Part shown: positions 30,844 through 43,568 of the stretch, one piece after another | Position numbering within the stretch: position 1 is the first letter of the stretch | Layout: every line of letters begins with the position of its first letter | Source of the DNA: Tomocerus qinae | Lineage: Eukaryota; Arthropoda; Collembola; Entomobryomorpha; Tomoceridae | Length of the DNA stretch: 64,000 nt | Assembly (NCBI GenBank): GCA_020055645.1 | Contig: JAECZT010000009.1 | Location: 434,001 to 498,000, forward strand | Reading direction: 5' to 3' | Program-made: the position numbers and the translations under genes | The notes under the pieces: model-generated | Told to the model about the DNA's origin: nothing | The model's database searches: none | What the model saw: only the letters and a program-made list of their open reading frames with translations

Positions 30844-32697
30844 TCAGAGTTCAGTCACTTCCGGAGTGACGCTAGCAAATCTGAAGTCATTCGCATCATC
30901 CTCACCCGATTCATATAATCCATTTTCGTCCTCTTCTTCAAGAGGTGAGAGTCGTGAGTCAAATTCAAGATCATTTAATGAATCCAACTCTATCGCTTCT
31001 AAATCTAAATCCTCTTGTTCTTCTTCCTCTTCTCTTTCCTCCCGAGCAGCCTCAATCTCAGCAGCACTTTTGGCACAATAGTAAATCCCACCAACTCCAG
31101 CCACCATAACGATAATGACCACCACTACACACCATCACAAAACAATAAATGCATAATCAGAATTAACACTCTGTCCTGTTCTAAATTTCATTTTTTCTTA
31201 TTACATACCTATCATTGAGAATATAAAGGCGAATTGTATAGGAAATCCTTCCACCTCATCAGATGTTTTATCAGGAATTCCACATGTGCCATCTCTGCAT
31301 AAAATATTGATTGCGTTCTGCAGTTCATTAAGGCTATGGTTCGATTTAAATGCAATTTTTCATCCTGAAAGAAACAAATCGTTTAGTTTTAATATAAATA
31401 CCTACATATAATAGAATAACTCTATTTAGGTACCTACATATAATAGAACAACTCTATATAGGTACCTACATATAATAGAATAACTCTATATAGGTACCTA
31501 CATATAATAGAATAACTCTATATAGGTACCTACATATAATAGAATAACTCTATATAGGTACCTACATATAATAGAATAACTCTATATAGGTACCTACATA
31601 TAATAGAATAACTCTATATAGGTACCTACATATAATAGAATAACTCTATATAGGTACCTACATATAATAGAATAACTCTATATAGGTACCTACATATAAT
31701 AGAATAACTCTATATAGGTACCTACATATAATAGAATAACTCTATATAGGTACCTACATATAATAGAATAACTCTATATAGGTACCTACATATAATAGAA
31801 TAACTCTATATAGGTACCTACATATAATAGAATAACTACTTTTATTATAAAGAGAGTTAGTATATAGGACTATTACTTCATAATTCTCTTCATAATCATT
31901 CGCCGCCTGGCCTACTTCTATGGCTGGCGGGGTGATAGGCGGGTGGGTAGACTGAAAGGAAAGAAAAAGAATTGCATTGTAGAGGAGAGAGCATTGTATT
32001 GCATGTTGAATAGAAATATATACTTTACTTTAGGAAGAGTAATACCTCATGCTCGGCGTCTTCCTCCCCCGCCGGTTGAGTTGGTCGTTCAGTCGATTTG
32101 CGGGGTGACTACGGTCAGTAAAATACACTTCATATGTAATTTGCATATATTAATACTTATATTTCAAAATAATCTATACCTCTGTGTAGTCAGTCTCGGC
32201 GCCTATTCCCGCCGACGGCGGGAGTGCGTCATCAGTCGTGGTGTGGTGAAACTGTAACAAATATTCATAATGTAGCTTTACATACTATACAAATCTCAAT
32301 AACTATTCCACTTTATATGCATTACCTCATTGCTAGTCACTTCATGTACATTATCCGAGTTCAGGCCGCCCTCCGCTACTATGATATCTCCCGAAAGAAC
32401 TTGAGAATTCGTTTCGTGCGGGTTGTAAGTTATATTGAATCGTGTTTTGAAATGTCCACACCCTAATTGGCCTTGGCAGATTCGGGAAACGAGATCATGC
32501 CCTGAGGATAGGAATGGATCAACCGTCTGAGCCGGGTGTGCACCTATTATTTAAAACAAAAGTATAGGTTCAAAGACTACGAAAGTGTGATTGGCACCTT
32601 CGCTTTCTCTTACCAGTAATTATAGACTCTTACCATTGTGAATAGGCCGAGTCGTGCATGTGGTGAGAAAGATGATAATGAGAGCAAACGGGATCAT
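30844..32697 (-). CDS. Multi-exon single-pass membrane protein (Polinton accessory gene)
   Basis: The first exon (~32677-32697 and downstream to ~32634) codes a signal peptide, MIPFALIIIFLTTC. A second exon (~32340-32545) gives an ectodomain with a CQGQLGCGHF cysteine pair and an N-glycosylation site (NIT). Three short phase-0 exons (~32180-32255, 32050-32115, 31890-31955) code Thr/Pro/Glu-rich stalk pieces. Another exon (~31209-31370) has CRDGTCG and leads into a transmembrane segment that continues in the last exon (VVIIVMVAGVGGIYYC), followed by a ~70-residue, very acidic cytoplasmic tail (EEREEEEEQEDLDLE). Overall a type I membrane glycoprotein; looks nearly whole. No family recognised and no similarity to the left-end membrane protein beyond architecture. 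Confidence 0.6.
31397..31838 (+). repeat. 32-bp tandem array, ~14 copies
   Basis: Unit GGTACCTACATATAATAGAA plus TAACTCTATATA. The GGTACC sites run from 31429 to 31813 at an exact 32-bp spacing; the first copy lacks the full GGTACC. Copies are almost identical, so expansion is recent. It lies in an intron of the right-end membrane-protein gene. No spacers, so not a CRISPR array. Confidence 0.95.
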
Positions 32698-33265
32698 TTT
32701 CCGTGGAGAGTGGCCGACAGAATACGTAATAATACTACACTATTTGAGGGTGCACAGACACGAAATGTCATACAAGAGAGTAAAGTAACACACACACTTG
32801 ACACAGAGTAAATAATCCACACGATGAAGATCTTATATTTTGAATAGATAATATTCGATCTTTAAAATAATTTGCACGGTCTGCTTGCAACTAGATTAAA
32901 AAATTTCACCCGCACTGCTGTCAAAAGCATACTAGTGAGAAATCTGAATATGTTTTCCATGATTCAATCTAAAGGGGGTGTACAGTATGAGAAAATATGT
33001 AATGTGTAATAGTTTTCCCCGATCTGATAATCAGAGGTGATGACAACTTGTTTGTCAAAAAGTCACGTTCTGAAGGGTCAGCATCTTCAGATGAGAACTC
33101 TAATTTTATCTATGTGTATATTTTTATCTTTAAACAAGCAAGCAGTAGGGATACATAAAAGAGAATAATACTCGCATAATCGTGTGTGCGTTTAAATTCT
33201 AACACTAGAACATGTGTTTATGTGGATGAATTCCGCATTGTATTCATTACATCTGTTGATATGTA
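32698..33265. other. Right-end non-coding stretch of the Polinton
   Basis: Upstream region of the right-end membrane-protein gene, AT-rich. It presumably contains that gene's promoter. No clear motif or reading frame seen. Confidence 0.4.
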
Positions 33266-33421
33266 CAGAGTCCGGCATATATAACTGGGACATGGAGTTA
33301 ATGCATAGCAGTGCCCAAAAATACATTAGAATACAATTGCCATTGCCACGGTTCCTATTACTCTGAACCTAAGTTGTATTGCTTAACGACACTGCATAAG
33401 CTATATATATGCCGGACCCTG
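33266..33421. mobile_element. Mariner-type MITE, 156 bp
   Basis: Ends CAGAGTCCGGCATATATA and TATATATGCCGGACCCTG are inverted repeats of ~18 bp with one mismatch, flanked by TA on both sides (33264-33265 and 33422-33423). TA target duplication and CAG ends fit a non-autonomous Tc1/mariner element. It lies inside the Polinton just before the right terminal repeat, so it inserted later or came along with the element. Confidence 0.8.
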
Positions 33422-33457
33422 TATATTGTTTATTGGTATATAGTCTCTACTCATGCA

Positions 33458-33602
33458 TACTAAGCACATGCATAACTCTAAATTCGCGGGTCTCTGCTCA
33501 CTCTATAGTAGTAGAGCACCCCAGGTGCGATCAATGAATTTCGTCTCAGCCTAAAACAATCAATACCCGCTGTCCATATTGGTGGCGGGTATTTCTACTA
33601 CT
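33458..33602 (-). repeat. Right terminal inverted repeat of the Polinton
   Basis: 145 bp, reverse complement of 13980-14123 with one single-base gap and a handful of substitutions, ending ATTTCTACTACT. Confidence 0.95.
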
Positions 33603-33608
33603 CTCTGC
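33603..33608. repeat. Right target-site duplication of the Polinton
   Basis: CTCTGC directly after the terminus, identical to 13974-13979; the satellite unit continues with TACATCAAAAAAGG. Confidence 0.95.
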
Positions 33609-36600
33609 TACATCAAAAAAGGTAAAAAGGCAAAAAAGGACTGCTTTTTTAAAATCTTAGTCCTACCTTTTTTACAAAAAAGGCAAAAAAGGTAAAAGGC
33701 AAAAAAGGTCCTTTTTTGTTCCCTGATCATAGTCAATTGGGCAATGTGATTAGAACCTATGGCAGTCACATTGCAGTATGGTATTGGATGAAATGGAGTC
33801 GATGGACTAGTAATTAGCAATACAATTTCCATTTCCAAATTCAATCTCCGAAGATACGAACTAATGAGTGAACTGAATTAGCATCGCTGGACAAAATCTC
33901 AATAATAATAATAATGTTGGATTTAGAGATGCATTATTCCTGTTACGTGGTATTCTGATACTCAATAGTCCCAGTCACATTCACATACCAATGCAAATAC
34001 GGAGTACCAAGAACAATTCCAGAGATGAAAAATATATTAGGCTTGAGGGCACTGACATGGGTTGTAAAAAATTTATAATAAGTAAAATTTCAGGGATGGA
34101 AAATATTTTCATTGAGTGCGACTCCAAGCATAGAAAATGACAAATTGTAATAGGCACGCTCAATACTACTAATACAAACACTTACACTTTCCCGGCTTGT
34201 GGTGGATTTTACCTACCTCAAAAATACGAACTATTGATCTCCCCTAAAGCGGGGGTTTGAGGGCGGCAGCCCCCAACAAAAAATAAAGTTACCTTATCAA
34301 ATACATAATATATTTTGCGAAAAAATCAAACTTTTCGAGATGTAGCTCAAATAACATAATATTTATCATTTTTTCATAGATGTAAAACTTACATTATAAA
34401 CTAGGCAGTGATGAACAATATTTAGAAAATTGAGACATGTTGATTAGAAGTTTACTCGAACATTGCACATTACATTACCATTCCAATAGTTACAAAAATT
34501 TGCGAGGACTGGGAATAATGTTTTACTTGTAACTTGTTTTTATTGTCAATTTCTACAACTATGACAGGTACCTATATAAATAATTTCGAAATATACATAA
34601 TCTGGTTAAAATTTTTCTAGTTCGTAGTTATATGATAGTTGTAACCAGATTTATCAGGAAAAACAATTAAATTAAATTAAAGGTTAAAAACCTGGAGAAA
34701 TATACGGGAAGAAGGCCAGAAAAACTCGAAAACAAGGTATAATTTAGATGCAGAGTATTAATTAAAGCTCGTAATTTTAAAATTTTCTTCTAAAAAATCT
34801 CCCCGTGCGTTTACAGTTAATTTCCTTGCAACAACCCTAAAACTTGCCTAAACATTAGAATTACACTACAGTATGTCAATAAAGTAAGTATCCATAGGAA
34901 ATCCGTATCCATAGTACCCAGCCATAGCTTACTAGTCAATATCCAACTAACAGGCAGTCAGTAACAGTCAGTATCGGGCAGTATCCGTAAATCCATAATA
35001 GGGATAAACAGCTTGTAATAAATTAATAATAATATCAAACTTACTCCCAACTTGAGACTTAGAATTATAACCATAGAATAATGAAGTACAAACTGCTATG
35101 CTGTGGAAACTGATTTCATATGGATACCCACTTCCTTGACATACTGTATTATCAACTAGACTGTAAGTACTAATAACTGCAAATATAAATGTAAATATTG
35201 AAATAAGATGACACTTTATTTCAAAGCAAAAAACGTTTTCATATAAAAAGCAGATAATACTAATTGCACAGTTACTTTGTACATTGTGGCAATTTCTTAA
35301 CACTATTTAAGCATTTTTATTGCACTTTGGACATTTAGTTAGTTGATAATTTTAGCGCTATATGTTGTTAATACGGGATAATTTATACTCTTAATTTTTG
35401 CTTAATTACTATGGATACGACAATTTAACCTAGATTTTGATTTTCAGAAAACAACTTGGAGTCGTTACAATTAGTGAGCGATTACTATTTTGCATGTACT
35501 ATTGCAAAGGTGTTCCCACACTAAATGGAAGCATTGACTAGCGTTCCCGTTTTCGAAAATATTTTCCATCCTTGCTTCAAGCGTTAATTGAACCACTATT
35601 GTTTTTTTGTTCTCTAAAATGTTTTTTGAAGACATTTACAGGTGAATTAGCAGTAAATGCACGAGAGATTTTTTTGAAGAAAGTTTTAAAATTACGAGCT
35701 TTAATTAATACTCTGCATCTAAATTATATCTTGTTTTCGAGTTTTTCTGGCCTTCTTCCCTTATATTTCTCCAGGTTTTTAACGTGTAATTTTATATGCA
35801 GTAGAAACCCTATGCTTGCATTCTTATACGCAGTTAATCCATATGTTGACACTTCCGGAAGTAGTAAATCCATGTTGACACTTCCAGAAGTAGTAAATCC
35901 ATGTTGACATTACCACAAGTGGTAAAAATAAATGTTTTTACTTCTAAAAGCAGTAGAAACCCTATGGAATGTTAATTGGGAAGTGGCGGTGAGATATAGA
36001 CTACATGTTGGTAAAACTATTTTGTTGTTTTTGAAATGCCGGGCCTTTCTTCAAATTTTGATTGCTTAGAAAATAAAAAACTACTATCAAAAATGATAAA
36101 CGAGACTGCTCCAATGTTTAAATTTTTTGAAAAAAAGTGCACGATCTTATGTTGTAAATGTGTATAATATCTAAAGTCATTTCTCATATCCATCTCGCAG
36201 AATCCTGAAAAATGTTTTCAATCTCTTAATATCGATCTTTACTCAAAAAATAGAACGTTTCGGAACGATCTATACTATATTATAATTACCGGAAGTTTGT
36301 ATTTATGTCTGTGTGAGTGTCCACTCCCAGTTCCCAAATGTTTACAATAGAAGCGGTACAATGCCTTTGTCAACACTTTCAAAAGCAATGAAACCCTATG
36401 TTGACACTATTTAGGAACACTAAAACCCTATGTTGGCACTTCTAGTAGCATTAAAAACTTATATGTGCACTACTGAAAGCAGTAAAAACCTATTTTGGCA
36501 CTTCTAGAAGCAGTAAAACTGTATTGTTAACACATCTAATAGCAATAAATACCTATGTCGTCACTTTTAGAAGCTTAGAAACCTATATTTTAAATTTTTA

Positions 36601-36748
36601 TACCGCGAGAAACTGCAAAGCAGACAGCGCATTGCCCGAATGGCAATGTGCGGTTTTACCACTAGTATAGTATGCAGTTAAATCCTGGTTCAATTTCCAT
36701 TGACACCGATTGCTCGTAAACTAGCAGCTTCTGTAAAACATGGCATAT
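33609..36748 (+). repeat. Macrosatellite unit 5, right part
   Basis: 3140 bp completing the unit interrupted by the Polinton, with type A variants near 33850 and 34567. A private change gives GTTTTTTTG at 35599 in place of GTATTTTTG. Confidence 0.95.
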
Positions 36749-39700
36749 ATGACAGCGTAGAGAATTCTTCTGCGGGCTGTGCATTAATTTGAAACCAACT
36801 ATCCGGTTTCAACTTTAGCCGTAGGAACCGGAAGAATGAACTTTAAAATTGTTTGGTATCCCCTTGGCGACTTAGTACAAATGCATCATAGTCAGGGAAC
36901 TAAAAAGGTACTCCTTTTTGACAGAAAAGGTAAAAAGTACTACTTTTTCTAAAAAAGCAGTCCTTTTTACCTTTTTACCTTTTTAACCTTATTTACATGT
37001 AAAGTGAAGTAAATGGGGCACTCTGCTACATCAAAAAAGGCAAAAAAGGACTGCTTTTTTAAAATCTTAGTCCTACCTTTTTTACAAAAAAGGCAATAAA
37101 GGTAAAAGGCAAAAAAGGTCCTTTTTTGTTCCCTGATCATAGTCAATTGGGCAATGTGATTAGAACCTATGGCAGTCACATTGCAGTATGGTATTGGATG
37201 AAATGGAGTCGATGGACTAGTAATTAGCAATACAATTTCCATTTCCAAATTCAATCTCCGAAGATACGAACTAATGAGTGAACTGAATTAGCATCGCTGG
37301 ACAAAATCTCAATAATAATAATAATGTTGGATTTAGAGATGCATTATTCCTGTTACGTGGTATTCTGATACTCAATAGTCCCAGTCACATTCACATACCA
37401 ATGCAAATACGGAGTACCAAGAACAATTCCAGAGATGAAAAATATATTAGGCTTGAGGGCACTGACATGGGTTGTAAAAAATTTATAATAAGTAAAATTT
37501 CAGGGATGGAAAATATTTTCATTGAGTGCGACTCCAAGCATAGAAAATGACAAATTGTAATAGGCACGCTCAATACTACTAATACAAACACTTACACTTT
37601 CCCGGCTTGTGGTGGATTTTACCTACCTCAAAAATACGAACTATTGATCTCCCCTAAAGCGGGGGTTTGAGGGCGGCAGCCCCCAACAAAAAATAAAGTT
37701 ACCTTATCAAATACATAATATATTTTGCGAAAAAATCAAACTTTTCGAGATGTAGCTCAAATAACATAATATTTATCATTTTTTCATAGATGTAAAACTT
37801 ACATTATAAACTAGGCAGGGATGAACAATATTTAGAAAATTGAGACATGTTGATTAGAAGTTTACTCGAACATTGCACATTACATTACCATTCCAATAGT
37901 TACAAAAATTTGCGAGGACTGGGAATAATGTTTTACTTGTAACTTGTTTTTATTGTCAATTTCTACTACTATGACAGGTACCTATATAAATAATTTCGAA
38001 ATATACATAATCTGGTTAAAATTTTTCTAGTTCGTAGTTATATGATAGTTATAACCAGATTTATCAGGAAAAACAATTAAATTAAATTAAAGGTTAAAAA
38101 CCTGGAGAAATATACGGGAAGAAGGCCAGAAAAACTCGAAAACAAGGTATAATTTAGATGCAGAGTATTAATTAAAGCTCGTAATTTTAAAATTTTCTTC
38201 TAAAAAATCTCCCCGTGCGTTTACAGTTAAATTTCCTTGCAACAACCCTAAAACTTGCCTAAACATTAGAATTACACTACAGTATGTCAATAAAGTAAGT
38301 ATCCATAGGAAATCCGTATCCATAGTACCCAGCCATAGCTTACTAGTCAATATCCAACTAACAGGCAGTCAGTAACAGTCAGTATCGGGCAGTATCCGTA
38401 AATCCATAATAGGGATAAACAGCTTGTAATAAATTAATAATAATATCAAACTTACTCCCAACTTGAGACTTAGAATTATAACCATAGAATAATGAAGTAC
38501 AAACTGCTATGCTGTGGAAACTGATTTCATATGGATACCCACTTCCTTGACATACTGTATTATCAACTAGACTGTAAGTACTAATAACTGCAAATATAAA
38601 TGTAAATATTGAAATAAGATGACACTTTATTTCAAAGCAAAAAACGTTTTTATATAAAAAGCAGATAATACTAATTGCACAGTTACTTTGTACATTGTGG
38701 CAATTTCTTAACACTATTTAAGCATTTTTATTGCACTTTGGACATTTAGTTAGTTGATAATTTTAGCGCTATATGTTGTTAATACGGGATAATTTATACT
38801 CTTAATTTTTGCTTAATTACTATGGATACGACAATTTAACCTAGATTTTGATTTTCAGAAAACAACTTGGAGTCGTTACAATTAGTGAGCGATTACTATT
38901 TTGCATGTACTATTGCAAAGGTGTTCCCACACTAAATGGAAGCATTGACTAGCGTTCCCGTTTTCGAAAATATTTTCCATCCTTGCTTCAAGCGTTAATT
39001 GAACCACTATTGTATTTTTGTTCTCTAAAATGTTTTTTGAAGACATTTACAGGTGAATTAGCAGTAAATGCACGAGAGATTTTTTTGAAGAAAGTTTTAA
39101 AATTACGAGCTTTAATTAATACTCTGCATCTAAATTATATCTTGTTTTCGAGTTTTTCTGGCCTTCTTCCCTTATATTTCTCCAGGTTTTTAACGTGTAA
39201 TTTTATATGCAGTAGAAACCCTATGCTTGCATTCTTATACGCAGTTAATCCATATGTTGACACTTCCGGAAGTAGTAAATCCATGTTGACACTTCCAGAA
39301 GTAGTAAATCCATGTTGACATTACCACAAGTGGTAAAAATAAATGTTTTTACTTCTAAAAGCAGTAGAAACCCTATGGAATGTTAATTGGGAAGTGGCGG
39401 TGAGATATAGACTACATGTTGGTAAAACTATTTTGTTGTTTTTGAAATGCCGGGCCTTTCTTCAAATTTTGATTGCTTAGAAAATAAAAAACTACTATCA
39501 AAAATGATAAACGAGACTGCTCCAATGTTTAAATTTTTTGAAAAAAAAGTGCACGATCTTATGTTGTAAATGTGTATAATATCTAAAGTCATTTCTCATA
39601 TCCATCTCGCAGAATCCTGAAAAATGTTTTCAATCTCTTAATACCGATCTTTACTCAAAAATAGAACGTTTCGGAACGATCTATACTATATTATAATTAC

Positions 39701-40159
39701 CGGAAGTTTGTATTTATGTCTGTGTGAGTGTCCACTCCCAGTTCCCAAATGTTTACAATAGAAGCGGTACAATGCCTTTGTCAACACTTTCAAAAGCAAT
39801 GAAACCCTATGTTGACACTATTTAGGAACACTAAAACCCTATGTTGGCACTTCTAGTAGCATTAAAAACTTATATGTGCACTACTGAAAGCAGTAAAAAC
39901 CTATTTTGGCACTTCTAGAAGCAGTAAAACTGTATTGTTAACACATCTAATAGCAATAAATACCTATGTCGTCACTTTTAGAAGCTTAGAAACCTATATT
40001 TTAAATTTTTATACCGCGAGAAACTGCAAAGCAGACAGCGCATTGCCCGAATGGCAATGTGCGGTTTTACCACTAGTATAGTATGCAGTTAAATCCTGGT
40101 TCAATTTCCATTGACACCGATTGCTCGTAAACTAGCAGCTTCTGTAAAACATGGCATAT
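36749..40159 (+). repeat. Macrosatellite unit 6 (3411 bp)
   Basis: Full unit. With unit 7 it shares TTCTACTACTATGAC (near 37962) and loss of one GTAAAAAGG step near 37035. With units 8, 9 and 11 it shares CGTTTTTATATAAAAAG near 38646. Confidence 0.95.
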
Positions 40160-43100
40160 ATGACAGCGTAGAGAATTCTTCTGCGGGCTGTGCATTAATT
40201 TGAAACCAACTATCCGGTTTCAACTTTAGCCGTAGGAACCGGAAGAATGAACTTTAAAATTGTTTGGTATCCCCTTGGCGACTTAGTACAAATGCATCAT
40301 AGTCAGGGAACTAAAAAGGTACTCCTTTTTGACAGAAAAGGTAAAAAGTACTACTTTTTCTAAAAAAGCAGTCCTTTTTACCTTTTTACCTTTTTAACCT
40401 TATTTACATGTAAAGTGAAGTAAATGGGGCACTCTGCTACATCAAAAAAGGCAAAAAAGGACTGCTATTTTAAAATCTTAGTCCTACCTTTTTTACAAAA
40501 AAGGCAAAAAGGGTAAAAGGCAAAAAAGGACCTTTTTTGTTCCCTGATCATAGTCAATTGGGCAATGTGATTAGAACCTATGGCAGTCACATTGCAGTAT
40601 GGTATTGGATGAAATGGAGTCGATGGACTAGTAATTAGCAATACAATTTCCATTTCCAAATTCAATCTCCGAAGATACGAACTAATGAGTGAACTGAATT
40701 AGCATCGCTGGACAAAATCTCAATAATAATAATAATGTTGGATTTAGAGATGCATTATTCCTGTTACGTGGTATTCTGATACTCAATAGTCCCAGTCACA
40801 TTCACATACCAATGCAAATACGGAGTACCAAGAACAATTCCAGAGATGAAAAATATATTAGGCTTGAGGGCACTGACATGGGTTGTAAAAAATTTATAAT
40901 AAGTAAAATTTCAGGGATGGAAAATATTTTCATTGAGTGCGACTCCAAGCATAGAAAATGACAAATTGTAATAGGCACGCTCAATACTACTAATACAAAC
41001 ACTTACACTTTCCCGGCTTGTGGTGGATTTTACCTACCTCAAAAATACGAACTATTGATCTCCCCTAAAGCGGGGGTTTGAGGGCGGCAGCCCCCAACAA
41101 AAAATAAAGTTACCTTATCAAATACATAATATATTTTGCGAAAAAATCAAACTTTTCGAGATGTAGCTCAAATAACATAATATTTATCATTTTTTCATAG
41201 ATGTAAAACTTACATTATAAACTAGGCAGGGATGAACAATATTTAGAAAATTGAGACATGTTGATTAGAAGTTTACTCGAACATTGCACATTACATTACC
41301 ATTCCAATAGTTACAAAAATTTGCGAGGACTGGGAATAATGTTTTACTTGTAACTTGTTTTTATTGTCAATTTCTACTACTATGACAGGTACCTATATAA
41401 ATAATTTCGAAATATACATAATCTGGTTAAAATTTTTCTAGTTCGTAGTTATATGATAGTTATAACCAGATTTATCAGGAAAAACAATTAAATTAAATTA
41501 AAGGTTAAAAACCTGGAGAAATATACGGGAAGAAGGCCAGAAAAACTCGAAAACAAGGTATAATTTAGATGCAGAGTATTAATTAAAGCTCGTAATTTTA
41601 AAATTTTCTTCTAAAAAATCTCCCCGTGCGTTTACAGTTAATTTCCTTGCAACAACCCTAAAACTTGCCTAAACATTAGAATTACACTACAGTATGTCAA
41701 TAAAGTAAGTATCCATAGGAAATCCGTATCCATAGTACCCAGCCATAGCTTACTAGTCAATATCCAACTAACAGGCAGTCAGTAACAGTCAGTATCGGGC
41801 AGTATCCGTAAATCCATAATAGGGATAAACAGCTTGTAATAAATTAATAATAATATCAAACTTACTCCCAACTTGAGACTTAGAATTATAACCATAGAAT
41901 AATGAAGTACAAACTGCTATGCTGTGGAAACTGATTTCATATGGATACCCACTTCCTTGACATACTGTATTATCAACTAGACTGTAAGTACTAATAACTG
42001 CAAATATAAATGTAAATATTGAAATAAGATGACACTTTATTTCAAAGCAAAAAACGTTTTCATATAAAAAGCAGATAATACTAATTGCACAGTTACTTTG
42101 TACATTGTGGCAATTTCTTAACACTATTTAAGCATTTTTATTGCACTTTGGACATTTAGTTAGTTGATAATTTTAGCGCTATATGTTGTTAATACGGGAT
42201 AATTTATACTCTTAATTTTTGCTTAATTACTATGGATACGACAATTTAACCTAGATTTTGATTTTCAGAAAACAACTTGGAGTCGTTACAATTAGTGAGC
42301 GATTACTATTTTGCATGTACTATTGCAAAGGTGTTCCCACACTAAATGGAAGCATTGACTAGCGTTCCCGTTTTCGAAAATATTTTCCATCCTTGCTTCA
42401 AGCGTTAATTGAACCACTATTGTATTTTTGTTCTCTAAAATGTTTTTTGAAGACATTTACAGGTGAATTAGCAGTAAATGCACGAGAGATTTTTTGAAGA
42501 AAGTTTTAAAATTACGAGCTTTAATTAATACTCTGCATCTAAATTATATCTTGTTTTCGAGTTTTTCTGGCCTTCTTCCCTTATATTTCTCCAGGTTTTT
42601 AACGTGTAATTTTATATGCAGTAGAAACCCTATGCTTGCATTCTTATACGCAGTTAATCCATATGTTGACACTTCCGGAAGTAGTAAATCCATGTTGACA
42701 CTTCCAGAAGTAGTAAATCCATGTTGACATTACCACAAGTGGTAAAAATAAATGTTTTTACTTCTAAAAGCAGTAGAAACCCTATGGAATGTTAATTGGG
42801 AAGTGGCGGTGAGATATAGACTACATGTTGGTAAAACTATTTTGTTGTTTTTGAAATGCCGGGCCTTTCTTCAAATTTTGATTGCTTAGAAAATAAAAAA
42901 CTACTATCAAAAATGATAAACGAGACTGCTCCAATGTTTAAATTTTTTGAAAAAAGTGCACGATCTTATGTTGTAAATGTGTATAATATCTAAAGTCATT
43001 TCTCATATCCATCTCGCAGAATCCTGAAAAATGTTTTCAATCTCTTAATACCGATCTTTACTCAAAAAATAGAACGTTTCGGAACGATCTATACTATATT

Positions 43101-43568
43101 ATAATTACCGGAAGTTTGTATTTATGTCTGTGTGAGTGTCCACTCCCAGTTCCCAAATGTTTACAATAGAAGCGGTACAATGCCTTTGTCAACACTTTCA
43201 AAAGCAATGAAACCCTATTCTGACACTATTTAGGAACACTAAAACCCTATGTTGGCACTTCTAGTAGCATTAAAAACTTATATGTGCACTACTGAAAGCA
43301 GTAAAAACCTATTTTGGCACTTCTAGAAGCAGTAAAACTGTGTTGTTAACACGTCTAATAGCAATAAATACCTATGTCGTCACTTTTAGAAGCTTAGAAA
43401 GCCTATATTTTAAATTTTTATACCGCGAGAAACTGCAAAGCAGACAGCGCATTGCCCGAATGGCAATGTGCGGTTTTACCACTAGTATAGTATGCAGTTA
43501 AATCCTGGTTCAATTTCCATTGACACCGATTGCTCGAAAACTAGCAGCTTCTGTAAAACATGGCATAT
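40160..43568 (+). repeat. Macrosatellite unit 7 (3409 bp)
   Basis: Full unit. Left half like unit 6; right half has CCCTATTCTGACAC (near 43213) and GCTCGAAAACTAGC (near 43533), shared with units 8, 9 and 11 but not with 10 and 12. The switch suggests a recombination junction within the unit. Confidence 0.95.

Larger units (their letters stand above)
13980..33602 (-). mobile_element. Polinton/Maverick element (19.6 kb), fossil
   Basis: Defined by ~145-bp terminal inverted repeats starting AGTAGTAG, a 6-bp target duplication and the family's hallmark genes: integrase, adenovirus-type cysteine protease, major and minor capsid proteins, packaging ATPase and protein-primed family B DNA polymerase. 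Length is within the usual 15-25 kb of the family. Most core genes lie on the minus strand. It carries accessory genes at both ends. The ends look whole; the coding content looks broken, with perhaps two to four breaks. The two terminal repeats are about 95% alike, so the insertion is not brand new, yet it is present in only one of the visible satellite units, so it follows the last local spread of that unit. Confidence 0.95.

Noticed and set aside
31943-32466. Plus-strand frames of 104 and 80 residues
   Set aside because: They lie opposite exon-like pieces of the right-end membrane-protein gene and have no recognisable content.
13980-33602. Free virus genome (adenovirus- or adintovirus-like) rather than an integrated element
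   Set aside because: Precise 6-bp target duplication and interruption of a host satellite unit show integration; integrase and terminal repeats fit a Polinton.
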